A DNA stretch of 64,000 nt from assembly GCF_026210795.1 (NCBI RefSeq), contig NC_089431.1, positions 4,464,001-4,528,000 on the forward strand, in the 5' to 3' direction. Made by a program: the position numbers and the translations under genes. Of the stretch, positions 23,364 to 35,489 are shown in pieces (the first letter of the stretch is position 1; each line of letters opens with the position of its first letter). This DNA is from Rhizophagus irregularis (lineage: Eukaryota > Glomeromycota > Glomeromycetes > Glomerales > Glomeraceae). The notes below the pieces were generated by a model. It did not search any database and was not told where the DNA came from. It saw only the letters and a list, made by a program, of their open reading frames with translations.

Positions 23364-24901
23364 TTATCCTATATAAATCTGAAAAACTTCATATTCTTCT
23401 ACAGCAAAATCAACTTCAGCTTCTCTGATTTGTTTTTCATAAGATTTATTTATACAATAATTAGAACAATTACTAAAAGAATATTCAGGATTTAAAAGGT
23501 CTCCATATATTGTAAGGTCTCCACGACCAAATGATGGTCCATCATAAAGAGAATTATTTATAGCGTACTTTTCATCCTTCACCCGACTTAATATATGGTT
23601 TTTAATATCTTTCTTATTATTAAAAGAAAATATGAAACTATCTGTAGTCTTACTATATTCATTAGAAAATGCTTTACTGCACATTTTGGATTTCCACATA
23701 ATTGGATTGTACCCTCCGAGAATTTCCTCACTGCTTTTTACTTTGATAATTGATACAGTATGAGATTTATTATTACAAATTTCATGAAAATTTTCGGCCG
23801 TAAATCCATCACGAGACGAAGAATTAATTTAAATTCGTATGAATTTTTCAATTCATCTGTAAACTCTAGTCTGTCAATCCATTTGGAAATTAATTCAGCA
23901 TGTTAAATTGTAATGATTTTTGAATCTATGTATTTTAAACCAATTTCTTTAGTTTCTTTGATTGTCTGTGGCACCGACTTTTTACTTGGTTTATAATCAT
24001 TATCCAAAAAACATTTAATCAAATTTTCGTGTATCTCTTCAGGAATAATCTTTTTATATGGATACACTTTATTCAAGAATTCTTTAGAAGTAAATTCAGT
24101 AAATTTAATGAAAGGAATTATCTGTTGTACAGTATTTTTTAAGGCATTAAAATCATCGTTTGAATAATTTGAAGAATCCGAGGAAAGTTCAGGATTCTGA
24201 GCAATACCCCATTTAAGCACATGTTCCCAAATTTTAACTTCACTCATTTGAACATTATCAAGTTGAATAAGAGAGATTAAACTTTTTCCTGAAATTGAAG
24301 TAAAATCGGGTGAATTAAAAATTTTTTCCGGTTGTTTAGACATTAACTCCGTACAAAAATTTTGGAGTTCTGAGAAAGAATTATTTTCAAAGCTCGTTCG
24401 ATATATCAAGTTAAAATTTTGCTCAATCCAGTTTGTTTTGCTCTTAATCAAGAATAATTGAATATTCGGAATTAATTCTTGAAGTCCTAATTCACTTGCA
24501 GCAACTAAAATTTTAACGATATTAGAAGTATCATATTCTTCTAAAGTAAGTTTTCCCCCATAAATATACCTAAAATGAATCCGTTTAAAAATTAAATAAA
24601 AAAGAAAAATAATTTACTTATTTAGTTAATTTAATAATTCCTACCTTAAAATTGTTTGAAAAATATCAGGTAAAATATTTGGTAATTTTATATGTATTAA
24701 GGTTCCATCACTTTTCTTTTTATTAGTTGACAAAATTCTTCTCAAGTAAGGGGAACGATAATTTAAAATAACTATATGAGCACGAAATACTTTTACGTAA
24801 GGGTCATTACCAACTTCAATTGTAACATCATAATATTCTTCGTCATCTAATATTTCAAGTAAATTTTGTGATAATTTTTGAAAATATACATTACGAACCA
24901 T
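23364..24901 (-). pseudogene. BTB-BACK-TLDc pseudogene, near full length, two lesions
   Basis: Exon 1 (24901-24645) and the 75-bp intron (GTAGGA..TAG) are intact, and exon 2 from 24569 reads normally through BACK (NWIEQNFNLIYRTSF, IWEHVLKWG). In the conserved IITIQHAEL segment the Gln codon has become TAA (about 23903). About 80 bp further on, the conserved RGSRDGF codons have lost 4 bp, shifting the frame. The rest of TLDc is open again (SFIFSF, ILSRVKDEKYAIN, GPSFGRGDLTIYG, VEEYEVFQI) to a stop at 23364. With just two lesions, inactivation looks recent. A truncated BTB-BACK protein could still be made, so non-functionality is inferred. Confidence 0.88.
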
Positions 24902-24933
24902 TATATTAAAATGAAATAGAAAAAATAAAGTTA

Positions 24934-24948
24934 ATTGTGCAGATCGTA
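24934..24948 (-). promoter_or_regulatory. Shared upstream element
   Basis: On the minus strand this reads ATACGATCTGCACAATT, about 35 bp upstream of the pseudogene's start codon at 24901. Confidence 0.45.
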
Positions 24949-24959
24949 TGTGTATTTTC

Positions 24960-26204
24960 ACCATACTCGGATATAATAAAATCCGAATCACTTTCAAAAA
25001 TAATACTAACTCTTTATATATTATATGACTCAAGAATACAGCAGATATACAAGTAAGTTATCTTAATCTTATTATTTAAGGAATCAGTTTAAAAATATTA
25101 TAATAATTTTTCTATGAAAATTTTATTGATACTAGATATCAATTAAAAATTTTCGCGAATGATATTTAAATTTATAGAATTTATTATCTTGACTCGTTTG
25201 GTATTTAATTCAAAAAATTTATATCGATTAATTATTGCAGTATGGGATAAAAGTGAGTTTAATCGAACAAATAAGAAAAAAATATGTGGTTATTGCAATC
25301 ATCGATGACCGGTATGTGTTTATTTATTCTTTTTTCTCATCATCATCTGTCAATATATTAAATTTTTTATAATAAAAATTTGTATAAGACTAATTTTAAC
25401 CCGGGGTGATTTAACCTGGGCGATTTAACCTACTAATAAGTATATAAGTTTGCCCAAATTTAAACATAAGAGTCATTGTCAAAAAATGTCCAAATAAATA
25501 AAATCTATGTAAAGTGAAATGAATAAAAAAAAAATAATCGGCAAAAAATCATGTAAAATATAAAAATATAAATTTTTAGGGGGGCGATTTAACCCATGTT
25601 ATTTAACCCAGGGACAAGTTAGCAAAATTCTAAAAATTTAATTACTAATTTGATCAAATTAGACTAAAGTCAGATTCAGATATATACACTATTTTATTGC
25701 ACCTATACTATAAATATTGGTAGGTTTCTTTTCTTTCTTTTCTTCATCTTTCCATATTGTAGTTAGTTGGTGGTTTTGTTTATCTATTAATCTATTAAAT
25801 ATTTTTTCTCACTCTTACGTATAAACATAGCAGCACAGAAACTCTGTTACACATTAATGTTTATTAGATTAAAATAATTTCATGAATGTTAATATCACAT
25901 ATAATCAAATATTATTTCATTCATTACTACTGTATCCTTCCACTTTATTAATAAAATTCGCACGACATTTTTTTTTAAAAAAAATATACTGAAACTCTGT
26001 GAATACGATTTAATTCTAAAACCGGAGAAAAATATATTTTCGGAATAAACATGTTAATTTATATATAAATTAATAAATCAAATGAAAACAAATTGACAAA
26101 GTAACAAACTAATACAACTAATACAAAATTTTTAATGCTTAACAATACTATAAATAATAATTTTCCAGAAATAATTTTATATCACTCAAAATTATTTTGA
26201 TTAT
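24960..26204. other. Spacer with repeated gcgatttaacc strings
   Basis: No gene seen. Between 25400 and 25620 the strings ggtgatttaacc, ggcgatttaacc and ggcgatttaaccc recur, with inverted ggttaaat counterparts; this may be a decayed inverted-repeat element. The stretch 25700-26200 resembles the 3' flanks at 42850-43300 and 48830-49260, marking it as part of the duplicated gene unit. Confidence 0.45.
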
Positions 26205-27727
26205 TTAAGTAACTATAATCTGGAAAATTTCATATTCTTCTATGGCAAATTTATCACCAGTTTCTCTTATCTGTTTTTCATAGGATGATCTTTTACAATA
26301 ATTACCATAATCATGAAAAAAGTCTCCACAAATTACAAGGTCAGATATACCAAATGATGGCCCCAATGAAATACTATTATCTATGGCGTAATTTTCATTT
26401 TCCACCCGGCTTAAGATATGATTTTTAATATCAACCTTATTATTAAAAGAAAATATGAAACTATCTTTAGTTTTACTATAATCATAATCGCTAAAATCGT
26501 AGTCTCTAGATTCCCACATAATTGGATTGTACCCTCCAAGAATTTCATCACTGTTTTTTACTTTGATAATTGATACAGTATGAGATTTATCATCACAAAT
26601 TTCATGAAATTTTTCAGGCGTAAATCCATCACGAGATCCACGAAAAATTAATTTGAAATCATATGAATTTTTCAATTCATCTGTAATGTCTAATCTATCA
26701 ATCCATTTTGAGATCAATTCAGCATGTTGAATTGTAATGATTTTTGAGTCTATATTTTTTAGACTAATTTTTTTAGTTTCATTGATCGTCCGTTGTCCTG
26801 ACTTTTTACTTGGTTTATAATCATTGTCCAAAAAACAGCTAATCAAATTTTCATGTAGGTCTTCAGGAATAATCTTTTTATATGGGTACACCTTATTCAA
26901 GAATTCTTTAGAAGTAAATTCAGTAAAATTAATAAAAGGGATAAACTGTTGTAAAGTATTTTTTAAAACATTAAAATCATCGTTTGAATAATTTGAAGGG
27001 TCCGAAGAAAGTTCAGGATTCTGAGCAATACCCCATTTAAGCACATGTTCCCAAATTTGAACTTCACTCATTTGAACTTTATCTAGTTGGATAAGAGAGA
27101 TTAAAACTTTTTCTGAAATTGAAGTAAAATCAGGTGAATTAAAAATTTTATCCGGTTGTTTGGAAATTAATTCTGTGCAAAACTTTTGAAGGTCCAAGAA
27201 AGAGTCATTTTCAAAGCTTGTTTGATATATCGAGTTAAAATTTTGTTCTATCCATTTTGTTTTGTTTTTAATCAAGAATGATTGCAAATGGGGAATTAAT
27301 TCTTGAAGACTTAGTTCACTAGCAGCAACCAAAATTTTAACGACATACGAAGTATCATATTCTTCTAAAGTAAGTTCTCCCCCATAAATATACCTAAAAT
27401 AAAAAACCGTCGATAAAATTATAAATATAAATTATAAACAATAACTTGTCTACAACAATTAATTAAATACCTTAAGATTATTTGAAAAATTTCGGGTAAA
27501 ATACTTGGTAATTTAATATGCGTTAAAGTTCCATCATTTTTCCTTTTGTTAGTTGACAAAATTCTTCTCAAGTAAGGAGAACGATAATTTAAGATAACCA
27601 TATGGGCACGAAATACTTTTACGTAAGGATCGTTACCAACTTCAATTGTAACATCATAATATTCTTCGTCGTCTAAAATTTCGAGTAAATTTTGGGATAA
27701 TTTTGATAAAAGTAGTTCATTAGCCAT
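26205..27727 (-). CDS. BTB-BACK-TLDc protein, 481 aa
   Basis: Exons 27727-27471 and 27393-26205 join across a 77-bp intron (GTATTT..TAG, phase 2) to 482 codons. The ATG at 27727 (MANELLLSKLSQNLL) gives the same N-terminus length as its paralogs. BTB motif DDEEYYDVTIEVG, BACK motifs WIEQNFNSIYQTSF and IWEHVLKWG, a compact hinge (SKKSGQRTINETKKISLKN), then TLDc with FRGSRDGFTPEKFHEICDD, DEILGGYNPIMW, GPSFGISDLVICG and IEEYEIFQI. The segment between GGYNP and SFIFSF is Tyr/Asp rich (RDYDFSDYDYSKTKD) and differs in every paralog. Its closest relative is the pseudogene at 23364-24901, sharing DYKPSKKS in the hinge. Confidence 0.93.
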
Positions 27728-27773
27728 TATATAAGTCAAAAAAACGCTAAAAAGAATAATTTTTCTTTTTATA

Positions 27774-27788
27774 TTGTTGTAGATCATT
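27774..27788 (-). promoter_or_regulatory. Shared upstream element
   Basis: On the minus strand this reads ATGATCTACAACAATA, about 47 bp upstream of the ATG at 27727. It is followed upstream by aaattaggga, as at 50898 and 59475. Confidence 0.5.
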
Positions 27789-27799
27789 TCAAATTAGGG

Positions 27800-29598
27800 A
27801 TGGCACTTGGTTCGGTTAAACGATATAACCGATTCGGATCTACAGAGTGACTCGAACCGGTTTTCTAAATGATATACTTAGGGTGCTATTTAAATGACAT
27901 TAATTTCTATTGATTAAAAATAATAATATAACTTAGTATTTTACTATTTTACTACTACTTTAACTATAACAAATTAAGATACGGTAGCGTATGAGCACTT
28001 TTTAAATAAAAACGTTGAGAGTAATTAGCTACTCGAATTAGATAATTCTGACGATTAAATTCGGTTTTACTGTATGTTAGTGCTGAACCATTTAAGACTT
28101 GTGTTTAAGAATGAAATTTACTTTGACTGCGCAGTATCCCAGTGCATAGTTACAATTTGAAAACTTAAAATAGTGTATTATTTTTTTGTGTAGAAATAAT
28201 GTCTTTTGAAGAAACATCTTTCCATAAAAAAAAATAATTTTTAAAAATTTGTGCATTCCAACAACCAATAATTTATTATATTCATTTTATACCTCAAGAG
28301 AAGTATATTTTATTGGAATGGGGATAAAATAGAATAGAGGTGGAAGTAGAAATAGATGTTAAATGATAAGTTTATATTAATGAAATGAAAAAAATCTGGA
28401 ATTTGATTAAATCATTTATTTATATTATAACTAAAAAAGATATTGATGTAAAAAAAAAAGCCTTTAATAATGAAATTTTGATATAATTAAAATTTTCAAA
28501 TTTTTTAAAAATTTTTAAAAGAGTAAAAACTCTCTCAAATTTTGCGATCTTAAATGACAACATAAAATAGAAAAATTGAAACGCTTTAAACTTACATTTT
28601 TTTTACAAACATTATTTCAATTATTAAATATTATTTAATTTATAAGTATTTATTTATTTCAATTTATTAATCAAGTAATTTAATAAATGAATATAATTAA
28701 TTATACATGTATAAACAAGTCAATATATTTTCAATTTTTTGTACATAAAAAAATGATTAATGAATTTTATACACGTTTCTTAATAATCGACCGTGATTTT
28801 TTATGGGTGATGTTTATTTAAAAGGATAAACTAAAAAGTCTATCAGTAGTTTAAAATTGTATACGGGACTGCTTCCCATCTAATAACACAAGACTAAGTC
28901 ATGAAATCTAGTTTGTTTGGAACCATCAAAAAAAGGTCTTAAGTGGTTAACCAAAGGGTATTAACCGGTTAAAATTAATAGCTTAGGAATTTTTGTCCTA
29001 ATAAATGTATAATAATTAATAAATTTAATAATATAAATTTAACACACAGTAAGATCAATTTTTATCACAAATGAATTTAAAAATAGATATTCTACACTTT
29101 GAACAATTATCTCACATGAACAATCTACGACTTCCATATCTGTTATTATAAAATAAACTCTTAGTACACATATTAAGAGATCAATTTATTTTATCATGAA
29201 AGAAAACACAAAATATTAGCGTAACGGTAAGGATTCACGAAAAAGTATTTCAAAATTTGCTGTTTTAAATATTTTATACAGATCATTCAAATTTTTTGAT
29301 TCGATATAATTGTGAAAAATAAAATACGTTTAATAACCCAATAGATGATAGATGAGAAGCAAAATTTATACCTACAATAATACTAGTACATAAGTACAGT
29401 ATTTAACATGACTATTTTAATAGACTAATTTTTATACAAGATAAAATCAAATTAACGATGATTAAAATTTCATTATCATTGCTAAGTGCATAAAATACAA
29501 ATTTTTTCTTTATTAATAAAAAAATATGAAGAATTTCTATCGTTGATGAAAAATAACCCAAAATATTTTGACCTAATACTTTAATAGGTTAAAAAACA
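27800..29598. other. AT-rich spacer, no gene seen
   Basis: The first 250 bp share strings with other gene-upstream regions (cgaaccggtt, atacggtagcgtatga). The rest has no supported feature. Confidence 0.5.
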
Positions 29599-31185
29599 TT
29601 AAAATTTGATCTGAAATATTTCATATTCTTCTACAAAATATTTATCTACTGTATATCTGATCTTTTTATCATAAGAATTTTTTTTGCAATAACCAGTTCT
29701 ATTATTAAAGGTTTTAAGGTCTTCCCGACCAAATGATGGTCCAAATGAATAAAAATTATTTAACGCGTGTTTTTCATCCTCCACACGACTTAATATATGA
29801 TTTTTAATATTAAAAGAAAATATAAAACTATCTTTAGTTTTACTATATTCATTATTGGGAAGTAAAGATTGAAGATCATATTTAGATTGCCATGTAATCG
29901 GATTGTATCCTCCTAGAATTTCGTCACTATTCTCTACTTTAATTATTGTTATAGTGTGAGATTTATTATCACAAATTTCATGAAATTTTTCAGCCGTAAA
30001 TCCATCACGAGATCCTCGAAGAATTAATTCGAATTCATATAAATTTTTCAACTCATCTGTATTTTCTAATCTATCAATCCATTTTGAGATTAATTCAACA
30101 TGCTGATGCGTAATAATTTTTGAATCAATAATCTTAGCAGAACTGATTTCTCTGATTTCTTTAGTTTCTTTGATTTCCTTTGTTTCTTTAATCTCTTCCG
30201 TTTCACTGGTTTCTTTAATTTCTTTAGTTGATGGCCTATAATCATGATCAAGAAAAATTTTCAACAAATCATTATATAATTTGTCTGGCAAAATTTTTCG
30301 ATAAGGAAATATATTGTCCAAAAATTCTTTTGATGACAAATTATAAAATTTAATAAAAGGCATGCAATTTTGCAAGGTATTCTTTAGTTTGTTATAATCA
30401 TCATTTGAATAGTCTGAAAGATCTGAAGAAAGTTCAGGATTCTGAGCAATACCCCATTTAAGAACATGTTCCCAAACCTGAACTTCACTAATTTGAAGAT
30501 TATCATGTTGAATAAGAGAGATTAATGAATTTTCTGAAATTGAAATAAAATCAGATGAATTAAAAATTTTCTCCGGTCGTTGAGACATTAAATTAATACA
30601 AAAATTTTGAAGTTCTAAGAAAGAATCGCTTTCAAAGCTCGTTCGATATATCATGTTAAAATTTTGTTCAATCCAGTTCCTTTTTCTTTTAATCAAAAAT
30701 GATTGTATATCTGGAATTACTTCTTGAAGACCTAGTTCATTTGCCGTAACTAAAAGTTTAACGATATCGAAAGCATCATATTCTTTCAATAAAAGTATTC
30801 CTCCGTAGATATACCTAAAATGAAAATAATTAAAATAAAAATAAAATAATGTATTTGTTTTATTAATTAAAATTAAAAAATTTCTTAGTTACCTTAAAAT
30901 TATTTGAAAAATTTCGGGTAAAATGTTTGGTAATTTTATATGTGTCAAATTTCCATCACTTTTCTTTTTATTAGTTGATAAAATTTTTTTCAAATGAGGA
31001 GAACGATAACTTAAAATAACTATATGAGCACGAAATACTTTTGTGTGAGGGTCATCACCGACTTCTATTGTAACATCATGATATTCGTCGTCATCCAATA
31101 CTTCAAGTAAATTTTGAGATAATTTTTGTAAATGTTGTGGATATAAATTGCGATTATTACGAATACGATTACGATTACGAACCAT
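29599..31185 (-). CDS. BTB-BACK-TLDc protein, 502 aa, with KETKEI-repeat hinge
   Basis: Exons 31185-30893 and 30814-29599 flank a 78-bp phase-2 intron (GTAACT..TAG); spliced length 503 codons. The N-terminus is extended by an Arg/Asn stretch (MVRNRNRIRNNRNLYPQHLQ) before KLSQNLL. BTB, BACK (NWIEQNFNMIYRTSF, VWEHVLKWG) and TLDc (RGSRDGFTAEKFHEICD, DEILGGYNPITW, GPSFGREDLKTF, VEEYEIFQI) are complete. The hinge at about residues 285-320 is a repetitive Lys/Glu/Thr/Ile run (EEIKETKEIKETKEI), encoded by tandem gaaacaaaagaa-like DNA. A charged helix or flexible spacer is likely. The closest paralog is 40353-41957, with the same NRTGYCKKNSY-type C-terminus. Confidence 0.93.
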
Positions 31186-31217
31186 TATAATTTAAAGAAA
31201 AAAATGGAGTTAAAATT

Positions 31218-31232
31218 TTTGTAGATCATATT
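31218..31232 (-). promoter_or_regulatory. Shared upstream element
   Basis: On the minus strand this reads AATATGATCTACAAAAA, about 36 bp upstream of the ATG at 31185; CAACAA is reduced to CAAAAA. Confidence 0.45.
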
Positions 31233-31462
31233 TCATCGTATATTCATTTATACACAAAAACAGTCATGTGGTCACACAAAATCCTTAACAATTTAGCCAC
31301 GACAATTTTGGGAAACTTTGTGAAAAAAAAAAAAAAAAAAAAATATCAAAAATATTAATTTATGGCATATTGATAAACTTTGTTACCAAAAAATGAAAAT
31401 AAACTTATACATTTTTATTATTTAATAATAATTTTGTATCTCTTAACAATTATTTTGATCGA

Positions 31463-33067
31463 TTATCCTGACATAATCTGAAAAACTTCATAGTCTTCTA
31501 CAGCAAAATTATCTTCAGTTTCCCTAATCGGTTTTTCATAAGATAATTGTGTACAAGAATTTGTACAATTATTAAAAGATCGTCTAGAGCCCCCACGTAT
31601 TTTAAGATCCTTACGACCAAATGATGGTCCACATATAAGATAATTATCTATAGCGTACTTTTCATCCTCCACTCGACTTAATATGTGATTTTTAATATCT
31701 CTCTTATTTTTAAAAGAAAATATGAAACTATCCTTAGTTTTACTATATTCAGCAAAGTTTACTGTGCTTGCTTTAGATTCCCAAATAATCGGGTTGTACC
31801 CTCCGAGAATTTCATCACTATCTTTTACTTTAATAATTGCTACAGTATGAGATTTGTTATTACAAATTTCATGAAATTTTTCAGGCATAAACCCATCACG
31901 AGATCCACGAAAGATTAATTTGAATTTATATAAATTTTCTAATTTGTCTTCGTACTCTAATCCATCAACCCATTTTGAGATTAATTCAACATGTTGATGC
32001 ATAATAATTTTTGAATTAATACTCTTATTAGAATTAATTCCTTCAATTTTTTCGATTCCTTCGGTTTCTTTTATTTCCTTTGATTCTTTAATTACTTTTT
32101 TTTCCTTGGCTTCTTTGACCGATGGTCTATAATCATGATCAAGAAAAATTTTCAATAGATCCATATATAATTCTTCTGGAAAAAGTTTTTGATAAGGAAG
32201 AATATTATCCAAAAATTCTCTTGAGGTTAAATTATAAAATTTAATAAAAGGAATACAATGTATCAAGGTATCCTTTAGAATGCTATAATCATCATTTGAG
32301 TAAGTCGTAAGATCTGAAGGAAGTTCAGAATTTTGAGCAATACCCCATTTAAGAACATGTTGCCAAACCTGAACATCACTCATTTGAAGATTTTCATTTT
32401 GAATAATAGAGATCAAAGCTTTTTCTGAAATTGAAGTAAAATCGGATGAATTAAAAATTTTTTCAGGTTGTTTAGACATTAACTCCGTACAAAAATTTTG
32501 AAGTTCTGAGAAAGAATCATTTTCAAAACTCGTTCGATATATCAAATTAAAATTTTTTTCAATCCAATTCATTTCGTGCATAATCAAAAATAATTGTGTA
32601 TTCGGAATTAATTCTTCAAGATTTAACTCATTTGCGGCAACTAAAATTTTAACGATATCGGAAGCATCATATTCTTTCAAAGAAATTATTCCTCCATAAA
32701 TATATCTTAAAATGAAATCAACGATTATAAAATTAATATAATAAAATAATAATAATAATAATAATGTATTTATTTTTTTTTAATTAAGAAAATTTTCTTA
32801 CCTTAAAATTATTTGAAAAATTTCAGGTGAAATGTTTGGTAATTTTATATGCGGCAAATTTTCATCACTTTTCTTTTCATCATTAGTTGACAAAATTTTT
32901 CGAAAATAAGGAGAACGATAATTTAAAATAATTGAATGAGCATGAAACGTTTTTACGTAAGGATCATCACCGACTTCAATTGTAACATCATGATGTCCAT
33001 CATCATTCAATATTTCAAGTAAATTTTGAGATAATTTTTGTAAATATACATTATCGGTAGCATCCAT
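31463..33067 (-). CDS. BTB-BACK-TLDc protein, 502 aa
   Basis: Exons 33067-32802 and 32705-31463 with a 96-bp phase-2 intron. The acceptor here is AAG and not TAG, but the joined frame (503 codons) is open. The N-terminus is MDATDNVYLQKLSQNLL; the BTB motif is altered to DDGHHDVTIEVG. BACK has NWIEKNFNLIYRTSF and VWQHVLKWG. The hinge has diverged KESKEIKETEGIEKIEG repeats. TLDc has FRGSRDGFMPEKFHEICNN, DEILGGYNPIIW, GPSFGRKDLKIRG and VEDYEVFQI. It lies only 278 bp from the 3' end of this copy to the start codon of the next gene (29599-31185), so the two are tightly packed head to tail. Confidence 0.92.
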
Positions 33068-33091
33068 AATTGAAATAGAAAAGTAAAAATC

Positions 33092-33110
33092 AATTGTTGT
33101 AGATCGTATT
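33092..33110 (-). promoter_or_regulatory. Shared upstream element, best example
   Basis: On the minus strand this reads GAATACGATCTACAACAATT, about 30 bp upstream of the ATG at 33067. The leader between them (tttctatttcaattat) matches that of the gene at 20154-21684 once its MITE is removed. Confidence 0.55.
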
Positions 33111-33235
33111 CATCGTATATTTCATTTATATGCACAAAACTAGTCATATGGTCACACGAAATTCTTTTAATTTTTAGCCATGATTATTTTGGGTAAAGTT
33201 TGTGATCGCCATATACTAATTATTATGATCGATTG

Positions 33236-34368
33236 TCTTGTCCTGAAAACCATAGCAACATTATCTCAGTTCTCTGATCTGTTTTTCATAAGATAATCTT
33301 TTACATTTACTAGTACAATTATTAAAAGAGTGTTTAGAGCGTCGTATTCAAATATAAGACAATTATCTATAGCGTACTTTCATCCTCAACTTTAGGGTTA
33401 TGGTTAGGGTTAGGGTTATGCTATGGAATTTCTAATATAAATTGTAAGTATTTTAATTATATAAGCATTAAATATAGTAATATTATGAAGTTATATGTTA
33501 AATATAGAAAACGGATTTTACAATAAAAATTGCTTTATAATGATCTATTTTTTTTTTTTGTGTTTTTTTTAGTATATGACTATTAATATCTTTCATTCTT
33601 TCTCATTTGATAAAAGAAAACATGAAACTATCTTTAGTTATATCATATATATCATCGGGTTTGTTGCAAATTCTTATTTCCCACATAATTGGATTGTACC
33701 CTCCCAAAATTTCATTACAATATAGTATGAGATTTATTATCACAAATTTCATGAAAATTTTTAGACGTAGATCCACCTTGTACCTGGGATGACGAAAGTA
33801 CCCGAAATAGTGAAGGATAGCTTGACATTTTAATTATATGTCATATATACATATATATATATTTTACGAGCTATGGGTCTGTAATTACTACGAACTGTGA
33901 GTCAGCGATGTTTCAAGGATCAAATGCAATTATGAAAAAAATTTATCAATAAAAATGAGGATGCCGATCAACAGGATCATGGGATCCTTCAAATTATTCA
34001 AATGATATAAAATTTTAAGGAATACCTTTGCAAAAATTTATTCCTTTTACTAAATTTCATAATTTGATCTCAAAAGAATTTTGGATTATCAAAAATTTTT
34101 ACCAGAAGAATTATTTATTGATCTATTGAAAATTTTCCTTGATCATAAACCAACCAATTAAAGAAATCAAAAGAATCAGAGAAACAAAAGAAACAAAAGA
34201 GATTAAAGAAACAAAGAAACTGTAGAATCAGAGAAATCCGAGAAAATAGTTCTATAAAGAATATTAAATCATTACGTATCAACATGTTCAAAATGGATTG
34301 ATATATTAGAGAATACGGACAAATTGAACAATTTATATGAATTCAAATTAATTCTCCGAGGTGGATTT
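33236..34368. pseudogene. BTB-BACK-TLDc pseudogene broken by insertion and inversion
   Basis: TLDc fragments lie on the minus strand at 33236-33389 and 33571-33778 (IREL, SYEKQIRELR-like end; MKLSLVI region; NPIMWEI-like segment). They are separated by about 180 bp that starts with TTAGGG-like repeats. The BACK end, the hinge and the first part of TLDc then lie on the PLUS strand at about 33985-34368 (DPSNYSND, FIPFTKFHNLISKEF, KEIKRIRETKETKEIKETK, LYEFKLILRG). Gene order requires these pieces to be collinear, so one part has been inverted. Several stops and frameshifts are present. The plus-strand part ends abruptly inside the conserved RGSRDGF motif. Confidence 0.85.
33391..33420 (+). repeat. 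Telomere-like TTAGGG tract
   Basis: It reads ttagggttatggttaggg, then ttagggttatg: three exact TTAGGG units plus TTATGG/TTATGC variants. It lies at the edge of the roughly 180-bp insertion in the pseudogene at 33236-34368. Confidence 0.7.
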
Positions 34369-34449
34369 GAGAAAAATTCACCACTTGTTAGGTATCCAAA
34401 AAGTCTTTTATTTGTATTATACTTACTTTTTTTATTTCACTTTTGCAGA

Positions 34450-34681
34450 CCCTATAAAAAATATTGTCCAAACACCGTTCGGTTTTTTGTTCGGAAAATA
34501 GACCCCGTTCCGAACATTTACTTGACATTTATTGGACATTCATCATGGTATTGTACGTTTTTTATGTGGTTAAAAATTCTCAATCTTCGCATCTTGTATT
34601 AAATATTGTAAAATAGCGTGCGAGTGTCCGGAAAAATTGACCCCATCCCGAATATTTATCGGATAAACATTTTTTATAGGG
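34450..34681. mobile_element. 232-bp MITE with AGA target duplication
   Basis: The left end CCCTATAAAAAATATTGTCC and the inverted right end CCCTATAAAAAATGTTTATC match at 13 consecutive positions and continue imperfectly inward (ttcggaaaatagacccc / tccggaaaaattgacccc). AGA flanks both ends (34447-34449, 34682-34684). The termini are related to the element at 6943-7130. Confidence 0.75.
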
Positions 34682-34699
34682 AGAAGATATGGCTGTTTT

Positions 34700-35489
34700 A
34701 TTTTAGGTAACGTAGTCAGCTTGTCAACTGATGATTTTAAAGGCCACAAGAAAACGATTCTTTAACAACTTTTTAGTGATCAGCAATAGACTTATTTTCT
34801 ACTGGTAATGATAGTACTGAATATTCTAATTGCTTTAATTGTTCCAGGGTTGAAATATTCATACGCATCATTGGTTCGCTGCAAGAACAACACTATATCG
34901 AAAAACATCATATTCTGGAGTTAATTTCTATTCCACATGTACAATATAAAAGATATTGAAGACTGCTGCAATAGACAAACGACCGAATTCAATAATATTC
35001 AATGGAACCTTCGCTATCGCTTTTATCAATAAATTTAAAAGATTATTATTTTTCATTAATGACAATTTTCCCGCAAATTTAGATAATAATCGTGTGTTAT
35101 GTAACAAGCTATTGCAATGGCATATTTTATATAACTTACAACTAGAATAACTTACACTATCGGTAACTTACATATAGAATAACTTACAGAATATACGCGT
35201 TGAAGATACTGTAGGTATGAATAGACTCGCTGTTGAAAGATGGATTTTATGGTTTAGTTTATAGTTAATATTAGCTAAGTGAGGCGGCAATATTGTTAAT
35301 TCTGTTATTAGCACTTATTATTTGCATTTACTGTTATCGTTATATATTATTTGTTATATTTAAATAAAGTCGACATACCTTAAATTTCCGAGTCTATCAT
35401 AAACTATTCGATAAACTATTTCTGCTACTGTCACGTCATCTGACGCAGACCTGAAAGTAATAATTGCTATATACCGACTCTGGTGAAGG
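34700..35489. other. Spacer, no supported gene
   Basis: An open stretch at 34956-35150 has near-coding composition (KRLLFFINDNFPANLDNN) but no recognised family. A direct repeat of taacttaca...atagaataacttaca lies at 35140-35190. Confidence 0.35.

Noticed and set aside
34324-34602. A 92-codon plus-strand frame
   Set aside because: It starts in the inverted TLDc remnant and runs into the MITE at 34450, so it is a chance read-through.
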